Assembly: GCA_034190875.2 (NCBI GenBank)
Contig: CM067346.1
Location: 42,699,315-42,763,314 of the forward strand
Length of the DNA stretch: 64,000 nucleotides
Direction: 5' to 3'
Source of the DNA: Urechis unicinctus
Taxonomy: Eukaryota > Annelida > Polychaeta > Xenopneusta > Urechidae
Numbering within the stretch: position 1 is the stretch's first letter; the number at the start of each line of letters is the position of its first letter. The position numbers and the translations under genes are program-made. Below the pieces are notes generated by a model. It did not search any database. It was not told the origin of the DNA and saw nothing but the letters and a program-made list of their open reading frames with translations. Positions 12,334 through 25,300 of the stretch are shown here, one piece after another.

Positions 12334-15300
12334 TGCATATCACAGTGCTTTCTGTATTATTTACATGGCTCGTCGATATGGAAGTAACGATAGAGCGATC
12401 ACATCCCATCACTCAAAATAAGCTCAAGGGATTAACCCGACGCCATAATCATTTTGCAAAAAGCAAACAAAATGAGCAACTATGCACCAACTTCTGCAAA
12501 ACGTTTTATTATCATTAGCGCAAGCAAGACTATTTATGGCTCTGTCGAGGAGAAGACGTTTTATTCCTTCAGCTTGACATGTGACTCTTAATAGGCTAAT
12601 GCACATAGCATGTGAAAGCACGTAGGAATTAAAACAACAGCGAGCATCGAATCATAAAAAAGATATAACAAGATAACGTCGGATTCATTACCCCATTTAT
12701 CGCTCATCTTCATTTAGCCAATATCATGTGTCCCACTATGGTCTGGTGATTAAATTGTGTCACGTTATGATAACACTGCTTGTACTGCAATGCGCAGCCG
12801 GAAGCAGATTAATCGGCGTGGATGAGTGAGACTTCAATCACATCCACCCCTCTTTTGTTCCATGATTCCACGTCTAGCTTCATCAACGCACATACGCTTG
12901 AGTTGGCACCAATATACCATGCAATTTTAGTCGCATCATTATGGCATTTATAACCTGAGATAAATATACTAATCTTCAACAGTGGCCTCGGCCCATTGTA
13001 CGCTTTGACCATGCCAAATCTTTGTCATTATCGCGGCACTATCGTCAGACTGATTGGGTTCTTGTAGTGATATCAATCTAACTATATACATATTCATCGG
13101 GTGATAGGAGCACCCATAACCCCAATACAGAGCGGCCTCCAATGCAATTTCGTGGCCGATAATCAAATTGCATGAGGGCTTATCATAGCGCTCAATTTAC
13201 TGAAAAATGGACCAATTACCCTCAGAGCTTTGAACGGTCAGAAAAGATGTATGATTATCATTAACGTGGTATTCCATCAAAGTCACCCGTCTTATATTGT
13301 GGTATACCAAAAGGGGGAATATTAAAAACTGTGGGATGCATTGCGTTTTGAAAAACGTCATCGATGAAGACTTGATTCATCATATAATTTGCTTGCCCAT
13401 GGTAAATATTTTAATGTAGTGTGGTTTCACTGCTGCAACAAATCACGATATTACTATGGAGTTGGTCAGTACATCGGACTAGTTTACAGGGTACATAGGT
13501 CTATTAGATTGTACGCATTTTATTATAAGGTCGGACAATATTATATGATGTTTATGCACGTGACATATGCATGAACCTCTTATCAGTACAAATGGGTAGC
13601 CATGTTAGACGAGCAGGTCACATCATCCTCACATCGGCTTATTACAGTTACTCAAGCGCCCTCGCATAAGCCAATCGTTCTGCATGCTATATAGACCTGC
13701 ATCAGTGAATTTTAATGAGACTTCTTTGTCAATTGGATAATGTGTCAATGCTTTGTTTTCTGACGTCTTTGTGAAAGCGATATGGCAATAATCGATATCA
13801 AACAACTCGTGTAAATGATTTAAATTGTTTATTGATATATTTACATTTACTCTTACAGGCTAATGTAAAGTACTACCTGCGTTGTACAAAAAATACAAAC
13901 AGCCAGAACATGGCTTGAAAGCGGGTTCCTCATCTCATTCGCAAATAAGCTGCACACATCTGAGCGGTAGAAATAACCATTAAAAGATATTTCACTTGCG
14001 TTAAGAGCTCTTCTTGTCACCTCTATTAATCTTGATGCTAGATAATTATCTTCAATAATTTACTGCAACGATGTACGTACGCGAATCAAGGTGTGGGAAG
14101 AAATCAAATTAACTGAAATCAAACCGTTTTTGTCAAGAGTTAGAATGAGATGATCAATAATGAATAATCATTAATGATTAGGTATACCTTCCCTTATCAA
14201 AACATTGCTATATCAACGTTAATGCCAACCTATAGTATAATGATATTATAAAACGAATATGCTGTATCAATTTCCATAATAAGCTTTACTGATTTCAATA
14301 TATTTGTATGGTCGGGACGTCCAGATTGAAATCAATGATAAGTGTGAAGTTAGAGTAAATCGCATTCAAACATCTTGTATCCATCTTGCTTGTTGATTCA
14401 GCCCATATTCATTCATAGTTTTGTAACGATATGAAGTTGACAAGGCAATGGAGAAAAACGCCACAACTTGTTTAAGAGCAGTGAAATATTCGATACAATG
14501 TTCCACTTGAATGCAATTTGATAACACGCAGAGCTCTTTTACTGTTGCTTTTGCTGTGATCTCAATGTGTTGCATTTGTTAGTGATAAGTGATATAGTGT
14601 AACTTAGTAATGAAATTGAAGTATCGTGTTATCAGTATATAACCCAAGTTAAACGTAATCTTTATGAGTTGGTGAACATAATATCCTGCCTTTCCAGAGC
14701 TCCATTGAGTCCTTCTCATCTCAGCGTCAAATGGAAGTAATACCTGCTTTGCTCACATAATATTAGATCTCGAAATTTACATTGGGTATCATATCATCTG
14801 TTACTGAACCAGAGTGGCCACCATCAGTCGATGAATTGGCTTTATATGCATGTTGACATTCTCTATACAAATGTTCATTTCGCTTGATGTACTTCGGTGG
14901 ATATTGCGCATGGAATCCCATCATGAGTTAATAGCGCATAAAACATACATAAAGCCATGTGCATTGCGACAACTCGAGGAGGTGTGGCGTCAAGGCGATA
15001 TGTTTACTTATTAAGTCTGCTTTTCTGTCCGCCTTAACGAGATGCCATTAAATATGAGCTTTGTCTAATGTGTATTGAATAGCACTGCAAACACAATAAC
15101 CACCGACTCGCTCTTACGTGATGCCTAAGGCAATTCATCGGTAAATGGTCAGTGTTTCAATATTGTTTTTGCTAAAACAATATCCCTATAATTCCTTCTT
15201 TACCATTTAGGAAAATTAACGCGAATAGATGTAAACTATGCAAAATTGTTACAATTTTCAATTTTTACATAATAAATATTTTTCGAAATCCTATTCCCCA

Positions 15301-16897
15301 TCTCCATCGAAATTCAGAAACGCCATATGTGGTAACTAGAATGATTAGATCGATTTTCATGTTGGGAATTTTGGTATATTCAACCATTAATCATTAAAAA
15401 TGCGACAGCGTTATTCCTTATCATTTGACATAGATGTGATACACGAGAGAAACAGCTCAGATTCAGCCTTAAATGTGGACATGGAACATATACAATATAC
15501 TGAATAGTTCGGCGCGGCACAATAGGAACATAGAAATATCATCATATTGAACATGAGTAAAAACATCTGCATGTCCACAGATGAGCTGATCGCCATTTGG
15601 TATGGTACAGCTAACATTTTTAAACTGAATAATACTATCTCGTGACTCATATGAATTGTAGCGACTATATTTTGAAATTATTGAAACGCAATGTAAAAGC
15701 CTATCAGCGTTTAGAAGTTGCACAGCATCGTCAGATTGTTAACTAAACATATTAAACAATCGCGCCCGTACTTAGTAACTGTCGCCATATGACTGATCAA
15801 AATTACTTTACCAATGGAACAATGGTACAAATATATACAATGTTCTCATATAATGATATTGTCGTCTGCTTAATGTGATGTGTTGCATTATTGTTCATAC
15901 TGCCCATACATATGCGAAAATAAAATCATATCCTTATGCCTTGGTAAACAAACGTATGTAGCAAAATAGAATGCGATAGGATTCCCATTAACAGCTCGAG
16001 TTATTTGCATAAACCAAACCAATGAACATGATTGACATCAAGGCCAAATTATGTATTGTTCATAAATTCGTCAGAATGTTATTGCGGGTTTTTTTAAATC
16101 TTCTCGAATATCATATTTGTGACAAGCTACGAATGTAGGTTAATGCTGTTCCTACCATTTGCCTGTCAAGCTGACTAGATTAAAATGCATTCTTGAGCTA
16201 TGGTAAATCAGAAACACAAGGACGAAGGGCTTATTCGAGGAAACTATGTAAGATAGAATATTAATTAAGTGTCAGCTCTGGCACACACATCCATCATAAG
16301 TAAGACCTTTTATCTTGATATATCCTTTTACCCTGCTGGAAACTCATTAAATGAACGTTAGGGATCAAGGAGCTCTGAACACATGTTGGTGGGATTTGAT
16401 CTTGCTGGCGTCACTTCGGTAGATATTATGCAGCGGTCTGTAGCTCTTTGTCTGTCCCGAGTTGTACTGACCGTCAGACGAACAGGTTGACAATAACACA
16501 AATAAAGCATTTCTATCCCACATCCTTTTGTTCACGTGCTTGATATATTGAATTGGATTTGTCATTGCGGACATTCCTTTGAAAAAGAAAGCATACTGTC
16601 ACCAATGATGAATCTTCGTTTATATAACCGACACTATAGCTAATGTGATGAACGACCAGGTCACGCCGTATGATTTACAATGGAGCGGAAATTAAATTAT
16701 GGGGTAATGCGACATATGCATACACACTTGATTCTTATTTTAAATAATAAAATAACGGTTTTACGTGGCGTTGAGGCAAAATGTTTAACTGAAAGCGACT
16801 ACGAACCGTATCCGTTCTGATTTTGGTTCCTGTTAGTCGGATATAACAGCACAACCCCATAAACACTGCGCTTGACGTTAACTAACCCTGCCGCCTA

Positions 16898-16899
<2 letters not shown>
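12334..16899. other. Intergenic; no gene seen
   Basis: AT-rich DNA with scattered short open frames only. Weak copies of the dispersed repeat lie near 12,790-13,170 and 14,860-15,000. No RNA gene is recognised. Confidence 0.4.
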
Positions 16900-16992
<93 letters not shown>

Positions 16993-17008
16993 AGAGAGTC
17001 TACAGGAG

Positions 17009-17052
<44 letters not shown>

Positions 17053-17062
17053 GATATATATA

Positions 17063-17119
<57 letters not shown>
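16900..17119. repeat. (AT)n microsatellite, about 220 bases
   Basis: Three pure AT runs (16,900-16,989; about 17,012-17,046; about 17,078-17,119) are separated by short imperfect stretches such as GTATAGAGAGTCTACAGGAG. A region like this is prone to slippage and to assembly error. Confidence 0.95.
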
Positions 17120-17122
<3 letters not shown>

Positions 17123-17256
17123 CTATACTTGATATACTACCAATAAGTTATATATAACCTAGCTATATGTATATACTGGAGCTAATTCTCATTCATAGCT
17201 GCATATAATATATATAAATAACATCAAATCTCTCTCTCTCTATATCTCTCTCTATA

Positions 17257-17289
<33 letters not shown>

Positions 17290-17442
17290 ATCTCTATATC
17301 TATATCTCTATATATATCTCTATATATATATGAACCGGCGAGCAAGTTATTATCTAACTTGACAAACTACCAATAAGTTGAACCTAGCTATTGTAAACTG
17401 GAGCTAATTCCATTCAAGCTGCATATAAATTATAAAAACACA
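17120..17442. repeat. Near-duplicate around a CT/AT microsatellite, first copy peppered with AT insertions
   Basis: A (CT)n/(AT)n run occupies 17,229-17,331. The sequence just right of it (17,347-17,442: CTACCAATAAGTTGAACC ... CTGGAGCTAATTCC ... GCTGCATATAA) is also present just left of it (17,120-17,224). In the left copy extra AT/TA pairs are inserted at many points. This is either a true tandem duplication or an assembly artefact at the microsatellite. Confidence 0.75.
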
Positions 17443-19734
17443 AAGGCTGTATCTAACTCGGTTATTGATTCTAATCTGTTCTGATATAATTGCTTGCATA
17501 GTTATGAATTCCTGTTGACATGCTAAAATTCATTATGTTTGATATGTAAATTGCCCTGACTCATTTCAATATTTGCTATATTGCTCAAAGTATTCTATCA
17601 TATTCATTACAGTCGGAGTTTGAATATTATTGGGGGTGACTCATTCAGCTTATCATCTTACCCAATTATGACCCAATTTATCTTATCTATACCATATTTA
17701 TGATTAGATTGAAGTCGCTGGGTATGTTGTTATCAAATAACACAAGTCATTGGGTTATTGGAAAAACAGAAATTTTGCCTGCGATAGCATCAATCAAACT
17801 ACATAAACTGTCATGAGGATGGTGTTTGCAATCAATAACATGTAGCATATTTTGACTAACAATAGCTTTTAGATTAATTGAACACCAGAGCACAATCCGG
17901 TTTAATATCACACGGAACCTGAAAGAAAACTAGATTCTGAAAACACATATTTATCTTTTTAACGTTTTAGGGTAATTAATAAGTTTTTTTTAAATTATTA
18001 AATTGAGTGTGTCATTTTTGCATAAAATTGTTTATATTATGAGGGGTTTTACATCAAGGATGGATAAAAGATTAGATACCATATGCTGGAAATGTGAACG
18101 ATAATCTCACAGTTCGCTATTCGTTTGCAAACTATTGTAAACTAATTGGGAAGGCTATTTTCATGGCGCCAAAAGAGGAAATATCGATATTCCAAATGCC
18201 AAAGCTGGTTTTATTTTGAGTCATTTGAGAAACTAGACAAATTCGGAAACAAACTAAGAATAGCACTAAATCGCCGAAAAATATTTACCGGCATCTAAAC
18301 CTGTCTTAGCATAAAACGCAAGTAGCTATATCGCAGGTATTTAACGTCTGTCAACTAAAAGCACTGTTACCAATTATGAGCTTTGTACCTTGTAGATTCA
18401 TGGTCTACTTCTGCTCATCGTGGTCGTAAATAAACATGTTAAAGGGGCCCTCTGTTAACAATATGACTAAGACGACCTTCCCCGTTAATTTAGTTTGGTT
18501 CTAATTTAGACACGATAAAAGTAATTTCCGCTCTATTCATATAAGGCTGGAACAAGCGCAGCTTCCAAGGTTAAAAGTCTGTAATCTGGAACGGCCCTCC
18601 AAAAACAGTACATATATCCATGTTAATATTTTCTGCACAGAGATCCATTTCGCTTGATGACCTCGATAAAACAATACCTGAGTGTCCATTATGTGCTAAC
18701 TACTCCATTCTATTATTTAGCCACACGCGTTTCGACAACTCAAGGATTGGTTAGAGTGTTTTTCCATAACATGCGTTACTACTATCCATTGATATACTCA
18801 CGGTAGATGCTTTGCATTTATAAATTATATCGCGCCGGCTGAATAACAAAACAAAAAATCAGTATTTGCACTTAAGCTGTGTTTCTAAAAGTATAATAAG
18901 CTGATTGGCTTTATAGTTTCAATGCTATGGCAGTATTGTGCTGGAAGAATCAGCTAGCATGTGTAGCTTTATAGCGTTGCTATTCAGTTATTTACTGATG
19001 TCGATTTAGCTGAGCCCTCTAACATATAGCAATATTGGTTAAAAGGAAACATTACCCATATAGTGGTTGCAATAAAATCTAGCACGATTTACTTCAACAC
19101 ACACAAATACTCAACAGACTGATATCATTATCGAAAAAAAACCCATTTAGGCAGCAAAACGCAAGAAATATAATATTACCATCATCATCAAAAACACTTT
19201 GCAAATTGTACAGCCATGTATGGGACGCACATAGTTTTTTCTTTAAAAAAAACTCGTAGACATGAGGCAAGGGATGTGCGATAACAACACATCTGTTTAT
19301 AGTCAGCTCTGGGCCACCGGGACTAACGGTACTCAGTTTACAAATGGCACACCGAATTCGTTTCCACTTTCTGAAACGCAAAGTACCACATGTGGTAGAA
19401 ACCGCGATATCACAATGACTTTTATTCATCGCATGTTTTAGTACCTCCAGAGCGCCGTTATGGTGAGGAAATTTGAAGCCTCTCATCTTATGATTTCAAA
19501 TAAAGATAATTCACATCACAAGCGAGGGTGCAAAGGAATCGTCCAATTGCATTAACATTTCCCAAAGAGCATCTGGCAAATACACCGGGAAGATATCTAT
19601 GAGAAGCGGTACAACAAATGACACGCGTCTCTTGTCGTGAGCCTCTCCTGGCTAATCTTCATTTAGCCCTATGCAAGCGTACGACAGCCGCGGTGTGACG
19701 TCATCATGGTCATCGTTCGATTACACCACTTGTT
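17443..19734. other. Intergenic; no gene seen
   Basis: AT-rich DNA. A weak copy of the dispersed repeat lies at about 18,500-18,780. The minus-strand open frame at 19,094-19,486 has no recognisable domain and no splice context. Confidence 0.4.
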
Positions 19735-20260
19735 CGGTGGTGGTTACGCCAGTCAGAAGCAGCCGGGTTATTGTTGTAGGTGAATAGGACTTCATCATAT
19801 CACTGCGTCCACTTCTGCTCCAAACTTTGTCCTCATCGTCGTTGTAGGTGTCATTCCAGCACAAAATACGTTTGGGTCTTTGTACAAACTCACCCATTTC
19901 TTGGAAACACGTTAATACAGAGCGGAATTTATTCAAAGTTCCTGACAAGTTCTGTGTCACGAACAGCGATAACGTTATCATTAGCGTTGTCTGATAGCAC
20001 CTCGTTCGTCAAGATCTGTCGCTCAAAATTATTGTTGTTGTTGTTTTCACCGACTCGGTGTGACAGGGCACTACAATAGCCTGTATTGTCCACATTGTCG
20101 TCAGTCCGACGGGCGAGAAGTAATTCTAGTTGATTCAGAAGATGGGCAGCTGTCTTTGGGCGCGGTTAAGCGTGGTTGAGAGCTGTCAATGACGAGGTCA
20201 CATTCGGATTTCCATCTCTCAATAGCTCTCCAAATCTCATTCTCGTGTTCACAATAACAT
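19735..20260. repeat. Degenerate dispersed repeat, copy 2
   Basis: This is the partner of 8,690-9,240 (see there). Minus-strand open frames inside it include ENEIWRAIERWKSECDLVID, which loosely recalls a BACK-domain helix. The paralogous copy does not preserve that reading, so I do not call a gene. Confidence 0.5.
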
Positions 20261-22300
20261 TGCTCCTGCAACACACCAACCAAAGAAATGCTCATTGATG
20301 ATCATTGTTGCAATCAACTTCCCATCACCAGATAAAAACATGGCTGAGCTCAAAATCAATAATTACCTACGCGGATTGTGGCACAAATTTCAAACAAAAG
20401 CCTTTGCAAGGTCATAATATTGGAAAACACAGTGATGTGCGATTTTGTTTACAAAAGCGCGGAATTTATATAAGCACCGATTGCAATGGATTCGTGTTTG
20501 ATAACAATTGCCCTTTCACCAGTCTTGAATTAGTGAAGAAAGACAAATCAATTAACTGCAAGAGTGTAAGGCGTATAATTATTTATAACTGATTCTCGAA
20601 TGGGACATATATTTTCTCATTCAAGGTGTACAAGCTACAATAAGGAGATATTCACTGTCAAATAAAATATCGTGGAAAACAATGTTCCTTTATAATATAG
20701 CTCCCTGATTCTCTGACTCATCACAACCATATGTTGGACTACGTAATCCGACGTAGTCAGCGAATTTGCGTCAAATATGGGTGCACTCGTCAACTGCATT
20801 TACGTTTCATTATTACCTTAGAAGACAAGAGCGATGTTCCACTTAAATATTGCATTTTCCCCACATTTGCTGTTCGATGAACTACCACAACCTCTGCTGC
20901 CATATAGCACTGATGTCAAATTACGCATGCTTTGCAAGAAAGCCAAAAGATTCACCTAGGAAAATAATTCTATTCAAAGATATACACCCCAAAAGAATAT
21001 ACAAGCTATTTTGAAGAATTCAAATAATGAAATCTCCTACACACTACAGTGATAATCCCTTATCCGGAATTCTGAAATCCGGATTCGAGTTTTCAAGTCA
21101 GTAATGTCGCAATAAATAAGGCTTCGACTACACGCGATCACGTCTTTTTGACTGTTTCATTAGATCTCACTCGCGGCTCTGAGCGCACCTTTATCGATGG
21201 ATATATCAAAATTTCCATCGCCAAGTGGATGTTCACAACGTCATGGTGGAGCGCAATCCCTAACAACGTTATGATTCACTAAATGTTGTTAAGCCCAAAT
21301 GTTCAGCATTATGCGGTAGACCAACAGCCCAACGTCAGGTTTTCCTGTGCGAGTTTCGCAAGAGCAATTACGAGGATGTGTGATCGTACTTCAAAATCCG
21401 GAACTCACTCATCTACAAGCATTTCGGATAAGGGATTCTCAACCTGTATTAATATCACTTCATAAAGTTCAAGCGAGTTTCGCTTCATATGTTGGTTGGG
21501 CTGTTGATCAGCGCGTCGATATATCAATACATTGAAGTAATAAATTATTTAATTACTAGTCGCAAGTAGGCGATGCTGGTCCAAGCCATCATAATGGGTG
21601 TGATATCTCTGTTTGATATCCTAGTAGTTCGCTGGTTCAATGATCTCACTAAACTTACATTGCATTACTGTATCCATTTATAAAGTCCTCGTGTAATATG
21701 AGCGCCCACCCCAACAACACAAAAAGATCACCAATGGTAAAACTCGAGCAACAATGGAATCAGAGCTCTTGATCATAGCGTTCCATTTATTGAAAAATGA
21801 AATGCATCATAATGCTTAGTGATATGCACCGCCATAAGCCAAATAATAAATAATGAACACATTTCTGGTTTCACCATATAACAAATCATTAACAAATGAT
21901 AATTAATTGCACACCACAAATTTATGAGATCATTTGCAAATAAAAAAAGCAATATCACAGACAATGTACATGGAATGCCAGATTTTTTTGTTTTCAAAAG
22001 CTGTAACAATATCACTACTAGCCCTACATGATGACAAAGACATCCGACCAGGGACATATCACTACATCTATTTTCAGATCAGGTGTTGATATTGGCGCTG
22101 GTGAGTGATAACAATACAATGCCACAAAGAACTTCAACATAAAATGTTGGCAAGAGGGCAGCATAATGGATGTGATAAAGTTCAAACGGTATGTTACCAC
22201 CTCAGGTGCAGGTAAAAGACTGAGCACTTTTTTGCAGCAAAAACTAAGGCATCCCATGGGTCATTGTGAGATCAGACACAAAGTCATGCAGGATTGAAGG
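20261..22300. other. 3' flank of the NEK9-type gene; no other gene seen
   Basis: The stretch includes the probable 3' UTR of the minus-strand gene that stops at 22,301. A possible AATAAA signal (minus) lies at 21,786-21,791, about 510 bases past the stop. Nothing else can be supported. Confidence 0.4.
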
Positions 22301-25300
22301 TCATGCAGGTTCCATGCCACTGACCTTTTCTTCCAGCTTGTTGATAATCTCAGCTTGAGATTTTATAGTTTCAGATTGTTGTGAAACTGTATTTTTTAGC
22401 TGCAAAAGAAATATAGTAATTGTAACCTAACATGTGATAATTGACTGCCATTAAATAAACAAGGGAAGAAAACTAATGCCAGATTGACATAAGCAGGATC
22501 AAGTTTACTGAACCTCTTCATTTTCTGACTCCAGCCCTGACATCTTTTCCTTCAATGTCAATATTAATTTCAAGGCCTCCTCAAGGTCAATGTCATCCTC
22601 ACCAATCTGATGCAAACAAAAACCTACATTAGGTCAAGGTGAACTGAATTTCATTGAGCTTAATTGGATTTATATAGTATTGGTCCAATAAAACATTACA
22701 TAGAATTTATACCTGGAAATAGAACATATGATAGTCAAAGAAATGCTAAGAGTTTGCTAAGAGGATGTGCACTAGCAGGGTACAGTGGGATAGTAGCTTA
22801 CACAAGAGGGACCATGTGGATTATTTGGTGAACTAAGGGAGTGCATTGCAGGGTATGTCATGGTAAGATGGGCCGACCTCCTTGATCAAACATCGCCCAG
22901 CACAGTGAGAACTATACAACAAGGCCTTGTGGGTATAATGCACACATTGCAATAATGGTCACACCCTTCACCACCCTAATTTCTGCAGAAAAGATGTGAT
23001 ACAGACCTTCTTCAGGCTTGAGTCCCTTGGTGTTGAAGTGTTGTGGATGATAGCTGTCTGAACATCACCTGAACACGCCTGGTGTGCTTCATCAATGCCA
23101 GATGCTGGGATGAATTCTGCATCAGCTAACTCCTACAACATGTCAACATCTCCCCCTAATCCCACCACTCAATGCTAGTATCACAGGCAAATCATCACAC
23201 ACATCGGTTGAAAAGATGGCTTCTGTGATGTCTGAGAGCTATGTATATCCACTAACCGCCTGAAGCCAGGAGGGTACCGAGCTTTCTCCTGACGGAGAAC
23301 GCACCACATCTGTCTCGGCTGTAGCACAAGAACCCCCGTCATAACTTCCCTCGTCTTCCTCTGACACGGAGGAAAACACTGAGTCAGGCTGCGCTGAGTA
23401 GTCTACACATGCAAACATAATGTCAAAGAGTGATGCAGGACTGATGTATACAACAAATAATACATTAGATATAATGCAAATGGAAGGATGTGGATGAATA
23501 ACCTTGTTTAGAGCTTAGTGCTGTTTGATTTGCTGATCGAATAGTCTTTTGAGCCAAAACTTTATCTGTAAAATAAATACGCAACCACATTAGAAATGAA
23601 ATGTTGAGAAAGTCTGAAATATCGCACAGGGAACACTTTGACTTGAGAGGTAATTGTTATCTCAAATACAACATAGCTTCACCTATATGTCTTCTGATAA
23701 ATACTACAACAGGCACCTGCTACAAGGATAGTGTTCCAGTGTCTACAGTTGACATCGGCAAACACATGAAGTGATCCAAATATGGTTCGTGGCAGCGAAA
23801 AGCAGCTTGAACCTGGCCCTTTGCCCTCCCCAGACCCACAGCCAAGACGGCCATTCTCTGACAGACCCCAAGAGTAGATCAAATTATCTGATCAACACAA
23901 ATGAACAAATGAATGTGGGATGTGCAGTGACATTAGGAACAAAGCTTCATGCAAGCATTGCACAGATTAATTGATGTTGACATCAAAGGGTAGCATTATG
24001 TATGACATCAATGGTAAATATCATTGATGCTTCTCTGATAAATTGGGTTTCTTTATTCTGATTGCTAATCTAACATTGATCTTGTGTATGACCCACCTGA
24101 GCCTAAAGTATCACCTGATACATACCTGATTAAGTGGGTATGTTGTATTGTGCTTGTTTAAGATGTCTAATGCATAACCCAGCTGGTGTATAATATGTGA
24201 CCCACCTGATGTATAATGTGTGACCCACCTAGTGTATCATGTATAACCCAGCTGGTGTATAATGAATGAACCAGCTGGTGTATAATATGTGACCCACCTG
24301 ATGTATCATGTATGACCCTACAGGTGTATCATATATGACCCACCTGGTGTATAATATATGACCCACCTGGTGTATCATATATGACCCACCCACCTGGTGT
24401 ATGATGTGTGACCCACATGGTGTATCAGGTTTGACCCACCTGGTGTATCATCTATCATACATGGCACACCTGGTGTTTTAGGTATGGCTCACCTGATGTT
24501 GCAGCCACTGTGAAGCAGTCTCCGCAGCCCACCTTGATAATCCGTTTGCCAGCCAGACAGCCCGCAATTAGGTTGACACCACTCCTCTCCCGCAGGTCAC
24601 TCAAACCCAGCTGACCGTACTTGTTGCTGCCAAACGTAATCAGGTGTCCAAAAACTACACAAGGAGACACAAACAATAGCATGTAGGAACAAACGTTAGA
24701 TGAAAGTCAAATCCAGTATTAATATTACAAAAACAAAAGGACCAGTGTAGTAGACATATATTGCCCAGCCACTAGTCAGTAGGTTGTACACTGGGTATGA
24801 CTTACAGTCTATGGCTGCTGAGTGGGTCTGTCCAGCAGACACAGCCACAATGTTATATTTTATGAGGGGCTTGACTGTGGTAAAACTGTAGATACAGGGA
24901 ATGTCATAAGACACCTGAAACACATACATATAATTGTACACACCTGACAGAACAATCAAAAGACCATGACAAAAAACATACAATGCAAGTAAGCTATTTT
25001 GCACTGCTTCAGATATATTTCCGCACGGAGTACCACCATATGAACCATGTACATTGTATAGGGTGGCAACATGTACCTGTTTCTTGCGTAGACCTTTTGC
25101 ACAGCTGTTTAATCCTAGTTTGTTATGCTCGTTGCTACCACAAACAAGGACCCTGCCATTGGTCTTGATGAGGAATGTACAATCAGGTCCGGCATGGACA
25201 CTCTGTATGCCATGTCGACCACGAGTCTCCACCTGACATGACAGGTATAATTAAAAGAATCTTATTGAGCACAACCACAGTGAATAAATTCATCTACCTG

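Noticed and set aside
19721..20295. Minus-strand frames with ENEIWRAIERW, recalling a BACK domain of a kelch-like protein
   Set aside because: The similarity is short and loose, no BTB or kelch repeats are nearby, and the paralogous repeat copy at 8,690-9,240 does not keep the reading.
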